A stretch of DNA of 64,000 bases. It comes from Microbacterium sp. JZ31 (GTDB taxonomy: Bacteria; Actinomycetota; Actinomycetes; Actinomycetales; Microbacteriaceae). Location: positions 558,001 through 622,000 of the forward strand of contig NZ_CP017661.1 of the NCBI RefSeq assembly GCF_016805985.1, given 5' to 3'. This document shows positions 35,124-43,031 of the stretch, in pieces (the stretch's first letter is position 1; each line of letters starts with the position of its first letter). A program made the position numbers and the translations under genes. A model generated the notes under the pieces. The model was given only the letters and a program-made list of their open reading frames with translations, was not told the DNA's origin and did not search any database.

Positions 35124-36122
35124 CTACATGTCGCCGCGGGTCGCGAGCCGCGCATGGCAGCGCTCGATGCGGGCGCGCCACCAGGCACGGCGGTCACCGC
35201 TTGCGGCATGGCGGTCGAGCAGCGCCGGATCGGGCGTGAGCCTGCCGACCGCGATCACGCCGCCGCGCGGGACGAGCGGATCCCGCACCACGTCGGCCGC
35301 CAGGAGCGCCGCCGTGCCGAGGCCGCAGTCGAACTCGAGCGACGGCAGGGCGGCGGCGAGCGCGGCGCCCTGCGAGAGCCCGATCGAGGTGTCCAGGGCA
35401 CTGGAGACCACGGCGGGCAGGCCCGTCTCCGCGACGATCTCCCGCGCTCGGCGCACCCCGCCGAGCGGCTGCGCCTTCACGACGATCAGGTCGGCAGCGC
35501 CGGCCCGCGCGACCGCGAGCGGATCCTGCGCCTTGCGCACGCTCTCGTCGGCGGCGATCGGCAGGTCCCAGCGGCGCAGCCGCACGCGCAGCTCCGCGAG
35601 CTCCTCGGCGGTCGCGCACGGCTGCTCGAGGTACTCGAGGTCGAATTCTGACAGGGCGTGCGCGGCATGCTCGGCCTCGTCGACGTTCCAGCCGCCGTTC
35701 GCGTCGACGCGGATGCGTCCCGCGGGGCCCATCGCCTCGCGGACGGCGCGCACGCGCGCGACGTCGTCGGCCAGGACCTGACCGCGCTCGGCGACCTTGA
35801 CCTTCACCGTGCGGCAGCCGTCGTAGCGGGCGAGCACCTCCGGGACGCGCTTCGGATCGACCGCCGGCATCGTGGCGTTCACGGGGATGTCGTGTCGCAG
35901 CGGCGCGGGCTGCGGCGCGTGGGCGTAATCGAGCGCGGCGGCGAGCCAGGTCGCGGCCTCCGGGTCGTCGTACTCCGTGAAGGGCGAGAACTCCGCCCAG
36001 CCCTCCGGCCCCTCGAACAGCGCGGCCTCGCGGTGATCGACGCCGCGGAAGCGCGTCGCGAGCGGCAACGACACCACCCGCACGGTGGCAAGGATCTCGG
36101 CGAGCGGCGGCAGCGACGTCAT
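35124..36122 (-). CDS. menC: o-succinylbenzoate synthase
   Basis: A 332-residue enolase-superfamily enzyme that dehydrates SHCHC to o-succinylbenzoate in menaquinone synthesis. Catalytic features are the KxK pair in RTVKVKVAERG, the metal ligands in RIRVDANGGWNVDEAE, EYLEQPCATAEELAEL and IAADESVRKAQD, and the second lysine in LIVVKAQPLGGVRRA. Length is typical of the actinobacterial MenC branch. CAGGAT ends six bases before the ATG. It is separated from the other men genes by about 6 kb of unrelated genes and converges on the TetR gene. Confidence 0.93.
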   Translation of the reverse strand: MTSLPPLAEILATVRVVSLPLATRFRGVDHREAALFEGPEGWAEFSPFTEYDDPEAATWLAAALDYAHAPQPAPLRHDIPVNATMPAVDPKRVPEVLARYDGCRTVKVKVAERGQVLADDVARVRAVREAMGPAGRIRVDANGGWNVDEAEHAAHALSEFDLEYLEQPCATAEELAELRVRLRRWDLPIAADESVRKAQDPLAVARAGAADLIVVKAQPLGGVRRAREIVAETGLPAVVSSALDTSIGLSQGAALAAALPSLEFDCGLGTAALLAADVVRDPLVPRGGVIAVGRLTPDPALLDRHAASGDRRAWWRARIERCHARLATRGDM

Positions 36123-36139
36123 GCCCCCATCCTGCCCCG

Positions 36140-37306
36140 TCAGGACTCCGGATGATCCCGGTCGTGCGCCGGGATGAGCGGCCACGCCGCCGCCGGGGTC
36201 AGTGCGATGAGAGCGAACGCGAGCGGGTAGCCCACCAGCCCGATGAGTGCTCCGATGCCCGGGCCGACCAGGGCCGCGGCGACGAACTGCCCGGTGTTCT
36301 GCAGGCCGAGCGCCCGGCCCGACCATGCGGGCCCGGCGTACTCGGCCACGGAGGTGAAGGCGGGGCCGTTGTCGGCGACGGACACGCACGTCGCGACCAC
36401 GAAGGCGATCGCCGCGGGAGCGGCCCACTGCAGACCGGCGAGCCCCGCGAGCGCAACGAGGACGACGATGCCCGCCAGTGCGATCCTGCGAAGGGCCCGC
36501 ACGCGGCCGATCCGGTCCGACCAGACGCCCACCGCGATGCGGCCGAGGGCGCCCGCGAACTGCGCGCCGCCGACCAGTGCGCCGGCGGCAAGGGGCGACC
36601 AGCCGAGCTCCGCCACCAGCCACACGAGACCGAAGGTCGACAGCGCGAACTGCGGCACGACGAGAAGGACCGACGCGGCGTGGATGCGCCACAGGAATCC
36701 GCGCCCGACGTAGGGGTTCGCCGTCGCGGGTGCCGGGCCGGTCGGCCGCGCGGGGCGGTGCGGATCGCGGATGCCGAGCGCGCACGCGATCGCGAACGCC
36801 CCCGTCAGGCCGACGGACAGCAGCACGGCGCCGCCCACGCCCCCGGCGGTCGCGAGCGGCGGCACCGCGAGTGCCGCGACCGTCACGCCGAGCGGCTGCG
36901 CCATCTGCCGGATGCCCATCGCCAGGCCGCGTCTGTCACGCGCGAACCAGCCCACCACGAGCCGCCCGCTCGCCGAGCTCGCGCTGCCGGCCGCCATGCC
37001 GCCCAGAAGCAGGAAGACTCCGAGCCACCCGTATCCCTCGGCCTGCCACGCGCCCACGGCCGCCGCGCATCCGAGCACGAGACCGGCCGTGATCGTGAGG
37101 CGCTCGCCGAAGCGGTCGGCCATCGCGCCCCACGCCACGAGCGTGAGCACCAGGCCGAGGTTCGGCGCGCCCGCCAGGACACCCGCCTCCGCCAGCGTGA
37201 GGCCGCGTTCCCCGTGCAGCAGCGGGATGAGGAACGCGGGCGTCGCCACGAACACCGAACCGGCCAGCTGTGCGCCGACCGCGAGCGCGAGCTGGATCCA
37301 CGGCAC
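36140..37306 (-). CDS. major facilitator superfamily transporter
   Basis: A 388-residue transporter with about twelve hydrophobic segments. The first half includes GLVLTLVAWGAMADRFGERLT, the MFS motif A between helices 2 and 3, and SASSASGRLVVGWFARDRRG; the second half repeats it as GRIAVGVWSDRIGRVRALRR. Substrate is unknown. The start is placed at GTG 37306; the adjacent TTG at 37309 is equally possible because neither has a clear ribosome site. It follows the GNAT gene by eight or fewer bases and precedes menC, so these three read as one leftward unit, though menC may have its own promoter. Confidence 0.88.
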   Translation of the reverse strand: MPWIQLALAVGAQLAGSVFVATPAFLIPLLHGERGLTLAEAGVLAGAPNLGLVLTLVAWGAMADRFGERLTITAGLVLGCAAAVGAWQAEGYGWLGVFLLLGGMAAGSASSASGRLVVGWFARDRRGLAMGIRQMAQPLGVTVAALAVPPLATAGGVGGAVLLSVGLTGAFAIACALGIRDPHRPARPTGPAPATANPYVGRGFLWRIHAASVLLVVPQFALSTFGLVWLVAELGWSPLAAGALVGGAQFAGALGRIAVGVWSDRIGRVRALRRIALAGIVVLVALAGLAGLQWAAPAAIAFVVATCVSVADNGPAFTSVAEYAGPAWSGRALGLQNTGQFVAAALVGPGIGALIGLVGYPLAFALIALTPAAAWPLIPAHDRDHPES

Positions 37307-37314
37307 CAAGGCGC

Positions 37315-37809
37315 TCAGCCGGCGGCGAGCGCGGCGAGCGCGTCGCCGTCGACGCGCTGCACGGTCCAGGCGTCCATGCCGATCGCGCCGATCTGACGGT
37401 AGAAGCGGATCGAGGGCTCGTTCCAGTCGAGCACCGACCACTCGAACCGCGTGTAGCCGTTCTCGACGCACTCCCGCGCGAGCGCGCGCATCAGTGCGAG
37501 CCCGTACCCGCGCCCGCGGTGCGTCTCCTTCACGATGAGGTCCTCGAGGTAGATGCCGTTGCGGCCCGTCCACGTCGAGTAGTTCAGGAACCAGATCGCG
37601 ATGGCCGCGACCTCGCCCTCGTGCTCGACCACGTGCGCGTACACGGTGGGCTTCTCGCCGAACAGCGCCGCCTCGAGCATCTCCGGCGTCCCGGTCACGG
37701 CGTCCGGCTCGCGCTCGTAGACGGCGAGGTCCACGATGCGCGCGAAGATGCCCGGGACGTCGGAGGGGAGGGCGCGGCGCAGGATGGCGCCGTCGGCGAG
37801 GGTCTGCAT
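37315..37809 (-). CDS. GNAT N-acetyltransferase, diamine acetyltransferase-like
   Basis: A 164-residue acetyl-CoA-dependent transferase. Motif A with the acetyl-CoA loop is GIYLEDLIVKETHRGRGYGLALM, and the C-terminal CENGYTRFEWSVLDWNEPSI.. stretch is strongly like spermidine/thialysine acetyltransferases (SSAT group), with the catalytic tyrosine region IRFYRQIGA. A polyamine or small amine substrate is therefore plausible but not proven. TACGCT ends six bases before the ATG at 37809. It overlaps no neighbour but is close-packed with the MFS gene downstream, which could export or import a related compound. Confidence 0.87.
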   Translation of the reverse strand: MQTLADGAILRRALPSDVPGIFARIVDLAVYEREPDAVTGTPEMLEAALFGEKPTVYAHVVEHEGEVAAIAIWFLNYSTWTGRNGIYLEDLIVKETHRGRGYGLALMRALARECVENGYTRFEWSVLDWNEPSIRFYRQIGAIGMDAWTVQRVDGDALAALAAG

Positions 37810-37856
37810 CCCGCCAGCGTATCGGGGCGCGCGAGGGGTTGTGTGGCTCAGGTCAT

Positions 37857-37899
37857 TGTGTCTCTTGCAATGGTGTGTCTCGCACAGTAATGTGACACG
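37857..37899 (+). promoter_or_regulatory. repeats upstream of the PadR gene
   Basis: TGTGTCTC occurs twice as a direct repeat (37857-37864, 37874-37881, 17 bases apart) and a related inverted GTGACACG follows at 37892-37899. They overlap the likely -10 box TAATGT (37888-37893) and may be autoregulatory PadR sites. Confidence 0.4.
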
Positions 37900-37900
37900 C

Positions 37901-38230
37901 ATGGAAGAACGCGGCGACATCGAGACCCACCGGCAGGAGCTGCGCCGGGGAACCCTCGTGCTCGCGTGCCTGCATCTGCTGCGCACGCCGGGCTACGGGT
38001 ACGGGCTCCTCGAGCAGTTGGGCGCCGCGGGGTTTCCGACCGACGCGAACACGCTCTATCCGCTGCTGCGGCGCCTCGAGAAGCAGGGGCACCTCACCAG
38101 CGAGTGGAACACCGACGAGGCGCGGCCCCGCAAGTTCTACCGCACCTCCGAGGCGGGCACACGCCTCGCCGACACCCTGTTCGCCGACTGGCGCGCGATC
38201 TCCGACGCGCTCGGCGGACTCTCCGACTGA
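37901..38230 (+). CDS. PadR-family transcriptional regulator
   Basis: A 109-residue PadR winged-helix protein: LRRGTLVLACLHLLRTPGYGYGLLEQL is the family entry, followed by TDANTLYPLLRRLEKQGHLTSEW (recognition helix) and the wing PRKFYRTSEAGTRLAD. It is of the short PadR-s2 type without a long C-terminal helix. It is followed 29 bases later by a membrane protein gene of the HAAS type, a pairing common in actinobacteria and Firmicutes where PadR represses the pair. The ATG at 37901 has TAATGT with seven bases between. Confidence 0.92.
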   Translation: MEERGDIETHRQELRRGTLVLACLHLLRTPGYGYGLLEQLGAAGFPTDANTLYPLLRRLEKQGHLTSEWNTDEARPRKFYRTSEAGTRLADTLFADWRAISDALGGLSD

Positions 38231-38259
38231 CTCCACCCCACCTGTCCCTGGAGGACAAG

Positions 38260-39222
38260 ATGTCCGAACTCCTCGACCGCTACGTCGACGCCGCCACACG
38301 CTCGGTCCCGCCGACCTCGCGCGACGACATCGCCGCCGAGCTGCGCGCCTCGATCGCCGACCAGCTCGAGCCGCGCCTCGAGGCCGGCGAGCCCGGCGAC
38401 GCCGCCGAGCGCTCGGTGCTCACCGAGCTGGGCGATCCGGCGATCCTCGCGGCGCGCTATGCCGACCGCCCGCTGCACCTGATCGGTCCCGCGTACTACC
38501 TCGATTGGCTGCGGCTGCTGAAGCTGCTGCTGTGGATCGTGCTGCCGTGCGTCGCGTTCGCCTGGGTGCTCGGCCAGGCCATCGCGGGCGCGTCCGTGGG
38601 CACGATGCTGGGCGGCGGGATCGGCGTGCTGATCTCCGTGGCCGTGCACCTGGCGTTCTGGACGACGTTCGCGTTCTGGATCGCCGAGCGCGCGCAGACG
38701 CCCGGGCCGGTGCGCGAGTGGACGCCCGACGAGCTGCCGCTCGCAACCGAGGCGCGCGCATCCCGTGCCGAGGTGATCCTCGCGCTGGCGTTCGTCGTGA
38801 TCGCCGCGGCACTGGTGCTCTGGGACCGCTTCATCGACTACGTCCCGTGGGACGTCGCGGAAGGCCGCGTCCTGCCGCTGCTGAATCCCGCCCTGTGGCC
38901 CTGGACGCTCGTGGTGATCCCGGGCGCGGCCGCGATCAGCGCCTTCATCCTGCTCGGCGTGCATCTCGCCCGCCGCTGGACCTACCCGGCCGCGATCGCC
39001 AACGCGGTGCTGGCGCTGGCGGTGGGCGGCATCGGCCTGTGGCTGCACGCGAGCGGACTGCTGTGGAACGCCGATGCCGTGAGCCTGTTCGTGCAGCACG
39101 CGGGAGAGGAGCCCGTCCGGATCGTCGGGATCATCATCGGCGTGTGCCTCGTCGGATTCCCGCTGTGGAGCATCGCCGACGGATTCCTCAAGGCCCGCCG
39201 CGGCCGTCCCGTGCACCGATAG
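38260..39222 (+). CDS. HAAS/DUF1700-type membrane protein paired with PadR
   Basis: A 320-residue protein. The first 75 residues form a helical cytoplasmic domain of the HAAS (HTH-associated alpha-helical signalling) kind: SELLDRYVDAATRSVPPTSRDDIAAEL and LGDPAILAARYADRPLHLIGP. The rest contains about six membrane helices. The domain is thought to link a membrane sensor to the PadR regulator encoded just upstream; the signal is unknown. TGGAGGACAAG provides the ribosome site before ATG 38260. Confidence 0.85.
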   Translation: MSELLDRYVDAATRSVPPTSRDDIAAELRASIADQLEPRLEAGEPGDAAERSVLTELGDPAILAARYADRPLHLIGPAYYLDWLRLLKLLLWIVLPCVAFAWVLGQAIAGASVGTMLGGGIGVLISVAVHLAFWTTFAFWIAERAQTPGPVREWTPDELPLATEARASRAEVILALAFVVIAAALVLWDRFIDYVPWDVAEGRVLPLLNPALWPWTLVVIPGAAAISAFILLGVHLARRWTYPAAIANAVLALAVGGIGLWLHASGLLWNADAVSLFVQHAGEEPVRIVGIIIGVCLVGFPLWSIADGFLKARRGRPVHR

Positions 39223-39231
39223 CCTGACGCC

Positions 39232-40041
39232 ATGCCCGACTTCTCCACCGACATCCCCGTCCGCCTCGGCGTGCAGATCGCCCCGCAGCACCACGCGTCG
39301 TACTCCGTGATCCGCGACGCCGTGACGCGCCTCGAGGACATGGGAGTCGACGTCCTGTTCAACTGGGATCACTTCTTCCCGCTGTCGGGCGACCCCGACG
39401 GCACCCACTTCGAGGGCTGGACGATGCTGGCGGCCTGGGCCGAGCAGACCGAGCGCGTGGAGTTCGGGCCGCTGGTGAACTGCAACAGCTACCGCAACCC
39501 GGACCTGCAGGCCGACATGGCCCGCACGATCGACCACATCTCGAAGAAGGGCGGCGACACGGGCCGCTTCATCTTCGCGACCGGATCGGGATGGTTCGAG
39601 CGCGACTACGACGAGTACGGCTACGAGTTCGGCACCGCCGGATCGCGCCTGGACGACCTCGCCGAGGCGCTTCCCCGGATCGAGTCGCGCTGGGCGCAGC
39701 TGAACCCCGAGCCCACGCGCGACATCCCGATCCTGATCGGCGGTGCGGGGGAGCAGAAGACCCTGCGCCTCGTGGCGCGTCACGCCGACATCTGGCACAG
39801 CTTCGTCCGCCCCGAGGACTACGGGCACAAGCTCGACGTGCTGAAGCGGTGGGCCGAGAAGGAGCAGCGCGACCTCGGCACGCTCGTGCTGTCGAACCAG
39901 GTCAGCGGCGACCATGTCGACCGCGCCGATGCGCTCTACGACGCGGGCGTGCGCCTGTTCACGTGCGACGTGACCGGACCCGAAATCGACTTCGCGCGCG
40001 TCGAGCGCTGGCTCGCCTGGCGCGACGCCAAGAACGCCTGA
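39232..40041 (+). CDS. LLM-class F420-dependent oxidoreductase
   Basis: A 269-residue TIM-barrel flavin/F420 oxidoreductase. Signature stretches are DVLFNWDHFFPLSGDPDG near residue 40, ERVEFGPLVNCNSYRNP and GRFIFATGSGWFERDYDEYGYEFG, then DIPILIGGAGEQKTLRLVARHADIWHSF. It is a close paralogue of the gene facing it at 40084-40911 (most of these motifs are shared), and a distant one of the enzyme at 1632-2567. TAGCCT at 39220-39225 ends six bases before the ATG. The substrate is not predictable. Confidence 0.9.
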   Translation: MPDFSTDIPVRLGVQIAPQHHASYSVIRDAVTRLEDMGVDVLFNWDHFFPLSGDPDGTHFEGWTMLAAWAEQTERVEFGPLVNCNSYRNPDLQADMARTIDHISKKGGDTGRFIFATGSGWFERDYDEYGYEFGTAGSRLDDLAEALPRIESRWAQLNPEPTRDIPILIGGAGEQKTLRLVARHADIWHSFVRPEDYGHKLDVLKRWAEKEQRDLGTLVLSNQVSGDHVDRADALYDAGVRLFTCDVTGPEIDFARVERWLAWRDAKNA

Positions 40042-40083
40042 CCGGGCTGTCGCGCATCGGGCGGCGTGAGCCGCTCGGTCGCG

Positions 40084-40911
40084 TCACGACGCGGCCGGGC
40101 GCCGCTTCTCGTCGCGCCATGCGATGAGATCCCGCAAAGGCCCGAGATCCCACGTCGGCGCCTCATAGCCCACGGTCAGCAGCCGGACGCCCACGGCGTG
40201 CAGCCTCTCGGCGTGCCCGACGTAGTCGTCCAGGTCCTCGGGGAAGCGGCCCGGCTTGGGCGAGACGCCCGCGCTGCGGACGATCTCGGACGGATCGCGC
40301 CCGACCTTCGCGCACCACTCGTCGAGCACGGCGCTCTTGTGCGCGATCGTCTCCGCGTCGCCGAAGCTGTGCCAGATGTCCGCGTGCGTGGCCGCGATCC
40401 GCAGCGTCTTGCGCTCCCCTCCGCCGCCGATCAGGATGGGGATGTCGCGGGTGGGGGCGGGGTTGAGTGCGCCCCAGCGCGAGCGGATGAGCTCGAGGTC
40501 GCCCTCGAGCCGGTCGAGGCGGCTGCCCGGCGTGCCGAACGGCGCATAGCCGTACTCGTCGTAGTCGCGCTCGAACCAGCCCGCGCCGATCCCGAGAATC
40601 AGGCGCCCCGCGCCGTCCCGCGCCGAAAGGTGATCGACCGTCCGCGCCATGTCGGCGAGCAGCTGCGGATTGCGGTAGCCGGTCCCCGTCACGAGCGGAC
40701 CCAGCTCGATCCGCTCCGTCGCCTCGGCCCACGCGGCGAGCAGGCTCCAGCACTCGAAGTGCAGGCCGTCCGGATCGCCGGAGAGCGGGAAGAAGTGGTC
40801 CCAGTTGAAGACGATGTCGGCGCCGGCCTCCTCGACCTTCGCGACCGCGCGGCGGAGTTCCGCGATGGAGGCGTGCTGCGGCTTGATCTGCACGGCGATC
40901 CGGGTGTCCAT
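40084..40911 (-). CDS. LLM-class F420-dependent oxidoreductase
   Basis: A 275-residue paralogue of the preceding gene, read toward it with 42 bases between the stops. Shared motifs include IVFNWDHFFPLSGDPDG, GAGWFERDYDEYGYAPFG and PTRDIPILIGGGGERKTLR. It differs in the C-terminal third, from about residue 200, which normally shapes the substrate pocket, so the two may use different substrates. GAGACT ends six bases before the ATG at 40911. It is followed upstream by the DUF4188 gene on the same strand. Confidence 0.9.
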   Translation of the reverse strand: MDTRIAVQIKPQHASIAELRRAVAKVEEAGADIVFNWDHFFPLSGDPDGLHFECWSLLAAWAEATERIELGPLVTGTGYRNPQLLADMARTVDHLSARDGAGRLILGIGAGWFERDYDEYGYAPFGTPGSRLDRLEGDLELIRSRWGALNPAPTRDIPILIGGGGERKTLRIAATHADIWHSFGDAETIAHKSAVLDEWCAKVGRDPSEIVRSAGVSPKPGRFPEDLDDYVGHAERLHAVGVRLLTVGYEAPTWDLGPLRDLIAWRDEKRRPAAS

Positions 40912-40937
40912 GCCTCGAGTCTCGCAGGCGGCGCGGC

Positions 40938-41420
40938 TCAGACGGGATCGCCCTCCGCGTCGAAGCGCTGGCGGGCGCGATCGAGTCGCGCCGTCACGGG
41001 CTTGAGCGAGGTCGCCGCGCCCAGGCCGGTGGGCGGCATGCCGACGTAGATCGACTCGGCGCGCGCGATCGAGAACGTCTCGTGCCAGATCCCGACCGCA
41101 CCCCGCGCGTCGCGAGCGCGCCGGTTGAAGGCCGCCCACGCCGGGCGGTGCGACGCGTCGCGGTCGGAGGCGTACGCGTACAGCTTCTCGACGCTCGTCC
41201 AGTACTGCAGCACGGTCGGTGAGCGGGGGAAGCCGAACAGGCGCTGTGCGAGCATGCCGGACGCCGGATCGCCGGCCAGCTCCCTCATCATGGGCGGCAT
41301 CGCGGTCAGCGTCGGCCACCACAGATCGGGGCGCGACCAGCGGTTGATGCGCATCCCGACCAGGAAGACGACGAGCTCGCCGTCGTGGTCATGGGTCATG
41401 CGGCCCGGGTTCACGATCAT
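40938..41420 (-). CDS. DUF4188 family protein
   Basis: A 160-residue protein beginning MIVNPGRMTHDHDGELVVFL and containing GMRINRWSRPDLWWPTLTAMPPMM and SVEKLYAYASDRDASHRPAW, the recognisable layout of DUF4188, which has a dimeric alpha-beta barrel look like small haem monooxygenases or aldoxime dehydratase relatives. No function is established. Start ATG 41420 is preferred over 41438 because GAGGAGG lies six bases upstream of it. It is divergent from a MerR-type gene with a perfect palindrome between, so it is that regulator's probable target. Confidence 0.82.
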   Translation of the reverse strand: MIVNPGRMTHDHDGELVVFLVGMRINRWSRPDLWWPTLTAMPPMMRELAGDPASGMLAQRLFGFPRSPTVLQYWTSVEKLYAYASDRDASHRPAWAAFNRRARDARGAVGIWHETFSIARAESIYVGMPPTGLGAATSLKPVTARLDRARQRFDAEGDPV

Positions 41421-41452
41421 CGCCGGCCTCCTCGGCATACTGGTGAGTGCGA

Positions 41453-41470
41453 CTCTCCAATATTGGAGAG
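41453..41470. promoter_or_regulatory. 18-bp palindromic MerR-type operator
   Basis: CTCTCCAATATTGGAGAG is a perfect palindrome lying between the divergent DUF4188 and MerR genes; a half-site-like ACTATCCAATG follows at 41476-41486. Its placement fits a MerR operator in a shared promoter. Confidence 0.75.
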
Positions 41471-41497
41471 CAAAACTATCCAATGTCAAGAGGTCTC

Positions 41498-42106
41498 ATG
41501 CGCATCTCCGAGCTCGCACGCGCCGCGGACATCCCCGTCGCGACCGTCAAGTACTACCTGCGCGAGGGCCTGCTGCCTCCCGGGCGGCTGACCGCCGCGA
41601 CGCAGGCGCAGTACGACGACGCGCACCTGCGGCGCCTGCGGCTCGTGCGCGCCCTGCTCGGGCCCGCCCGGCTGAGCATCGCGCAGGTGCGTGCGGTGCT
41701 CGCGACGATGGACGCGCCGGAGCCGGACGTGTTCGCGACGCTCGGCCGTGCTCAGCACGCGACCGCGTCGGCGGCGGAGCCCGCCGATCCCGCCGACGCC
41801 CTCGCGCTGATCGCGCGGGCCGGCTGGAGGGCTGAGCCCGACGGCCCGGAGGTCGCGGGCGTCGCCCAGGCGCTCGCGGCCCTGGACGCCGCGGGCTTCG
41901 AGATCGGAGCCGAGAACCTCGAGGCGTACCTGGAGGGGATCCACCGCATCGCCGCCGCCGAGATCGCCAACCTGCCGGACGGCTCCGCCGAGGAGGCCGT
42001 GCGCTACGCCGTGCTCGGCACGGTTCTCGTCGAGCCACTGCTGCTCGCGCTGCGTCGGGTCGCGCATCAGGACGCCGCCCGGCGCCGCTTCCGCACCGCC
42101 GAATAG
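41498..42106 (+). CDS. MerR-family transcriptional regulator
   Basis: A 202-residue regulator. The N-terminal winged helix is MRISELARAADIPVATVKYYLREGLLPPGR and TQAQYDDAHLRRLRLVRALLGPARLSIAQVRAV; the remaining 110 residues are an effector domain without conserved cysteines, so a metal sensor is unlikely. Start ATG 41498 follows CAAGAGGTCTC; an in-frame ATG at 41483 is less likely. It is divergent from the DUF4188 gene across a perfect 18-bp palindrome, and its stop is 10 bases before menB. Confidence 0.9.
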   Translation: MRISELARAADIPVATVKYYLREGLLPPGRLTAATQAQYDDAHLRRLRLVRALLGPARLSIAQVRAVLATMDAPEPDVFATLGRAQHATASAAEPADPADALALIARAGWRAEPDGPEVAGVAQALAALDAAGFEIGAENLEAYLEGIHRIAAAEIANLPDGSAEEAVRYAVLGTVLVEPLLLALRRVAHQDAARRRFRTAE

Positions 42107-42115
42107 GCTGGAGCG

Positions 42116-43027
42116 GTGACCGGCACCTTCGTCTCCGACCTGTTCGACCCGTCCGAGTGGGACGTGGCTCCCGGCGCCTCGGCGTACCGCGACATCACCG
42201 CGCACGTGTCGAAGGACGGCCGCATCGCCCGCATCGCCTTCGACCGCCCGGAGGTGCGCAACGCGTTCCGGCCCGCCACGGTGGACGAGCTGTATCGCGC
42301 GCTCGACTCCGCACGGCAGGACCCCCGGATCGGCGTGGTGCTGCTGACGGGAAACGGCCCCAGCCCGAAGGACGGCGGCTGGGCGTTCTGCTCGGGCGGC
42401 GACCAGCGCATCCGCGGGCGCGACGGCTACAAGTACTCGGAGGACGAGACCTCGGTCAGCGACGCCGCCCGCGCCGGCCGGCTGCACATCCTCGAGGTGC
42501 AGCGGCTGATCCGGTTCATGCCGAAGGTCGTCATAGCCGTCGTGCCCGGCTGGGCCGCCGGCGGCGGGCACTCGCTGCACGTCGTGTGCGACCTCACGAT
42601 CGCTTCGGCCGAGCACGGCCGCTTCAAGCAGACCGACGCGGATGTCGGCTCCTTCGATGCGGGATACGGCTCGGCCTACTTCGCGCGCCAGATCGGTCAG
42701 AAGTTCGCGCGCGAGGTGTTCTTCCTCGCCGAGGAGCATTCGGCCCAGCGCATGTACGAGATGGGCGCCGTGAACCGGGTCGTGCGCCACGAAGACCTCG
42801 AGCGCGAGGCGATCGCGATGGCGCGGGTCATCCTGACCAAGTCGCCCACGGCGATCCGGATGCTGAAGTTCGCCTTCAACGCGGTCGACGACGGCCTGCC
42901 GGGGCTGCAGGTCTTCGCGGGAGAGACCACCCGTCTCGCGTACGGCACGGACGAGGCGGTGGAGGGCCGCGACTCCTTCCTGGAGAAGCGCGAGCCCGAC
43001 TGGTCGCCCTTCCCGTGGCACTACTGA
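42116..43027 (+). CDS. menB: 1,4-dihydroxy-2-naphthoyl-CoA synthase
   Basis: A 303-residue crotonase-fold enzyme that cyclises o-succinylbenzoyl-CoA. Diagnostic stretches are IAFDRPEVRNAFRPATVDEL, the oxyanion segment AFCSGGDQRIRGRDGYKY, VVPGWAAGGGHSLHVVCDLTIAS, DADVGSFDAGYGSAYFARQ and the C-terminal WSPFPWHY. The actinobacterial MenB has a longer N-terminus than the E. coli form, as here. TAGGCT at 42104-42109 lies exactly six bases before the GTG start. menE follows after four bases, so the pair is an operon. Confidence 0.96.
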   Translation: MTGTFVSDLFDPSEWDVAPGASAYRDITAHVSKDGRIARIAFDRPEVRNAFRPATVDELYRALDSARQDPRIGVVLLTGNGPSPKDGGWAFCSGGDQRIRGRDGYKYSEDETSVSDAARAGRLHILEVQRLIRFMPKVVIAVVPGWAAGGGHSLHVVCDLTIASAEHGRFKQTDADVGSFDAGYGSAYFARQIGQKFAREVFFLAEEHSAQRMYEMGAVNRVVRHEDLEREAIAMARVILTKSPTAIRMLKFAFNAVDDGLPGLQVFAGETTRLAYGTDEAVEGRDSFLEKREPDWSPFPWHY

Positions 43028-43031
43028 CGCG

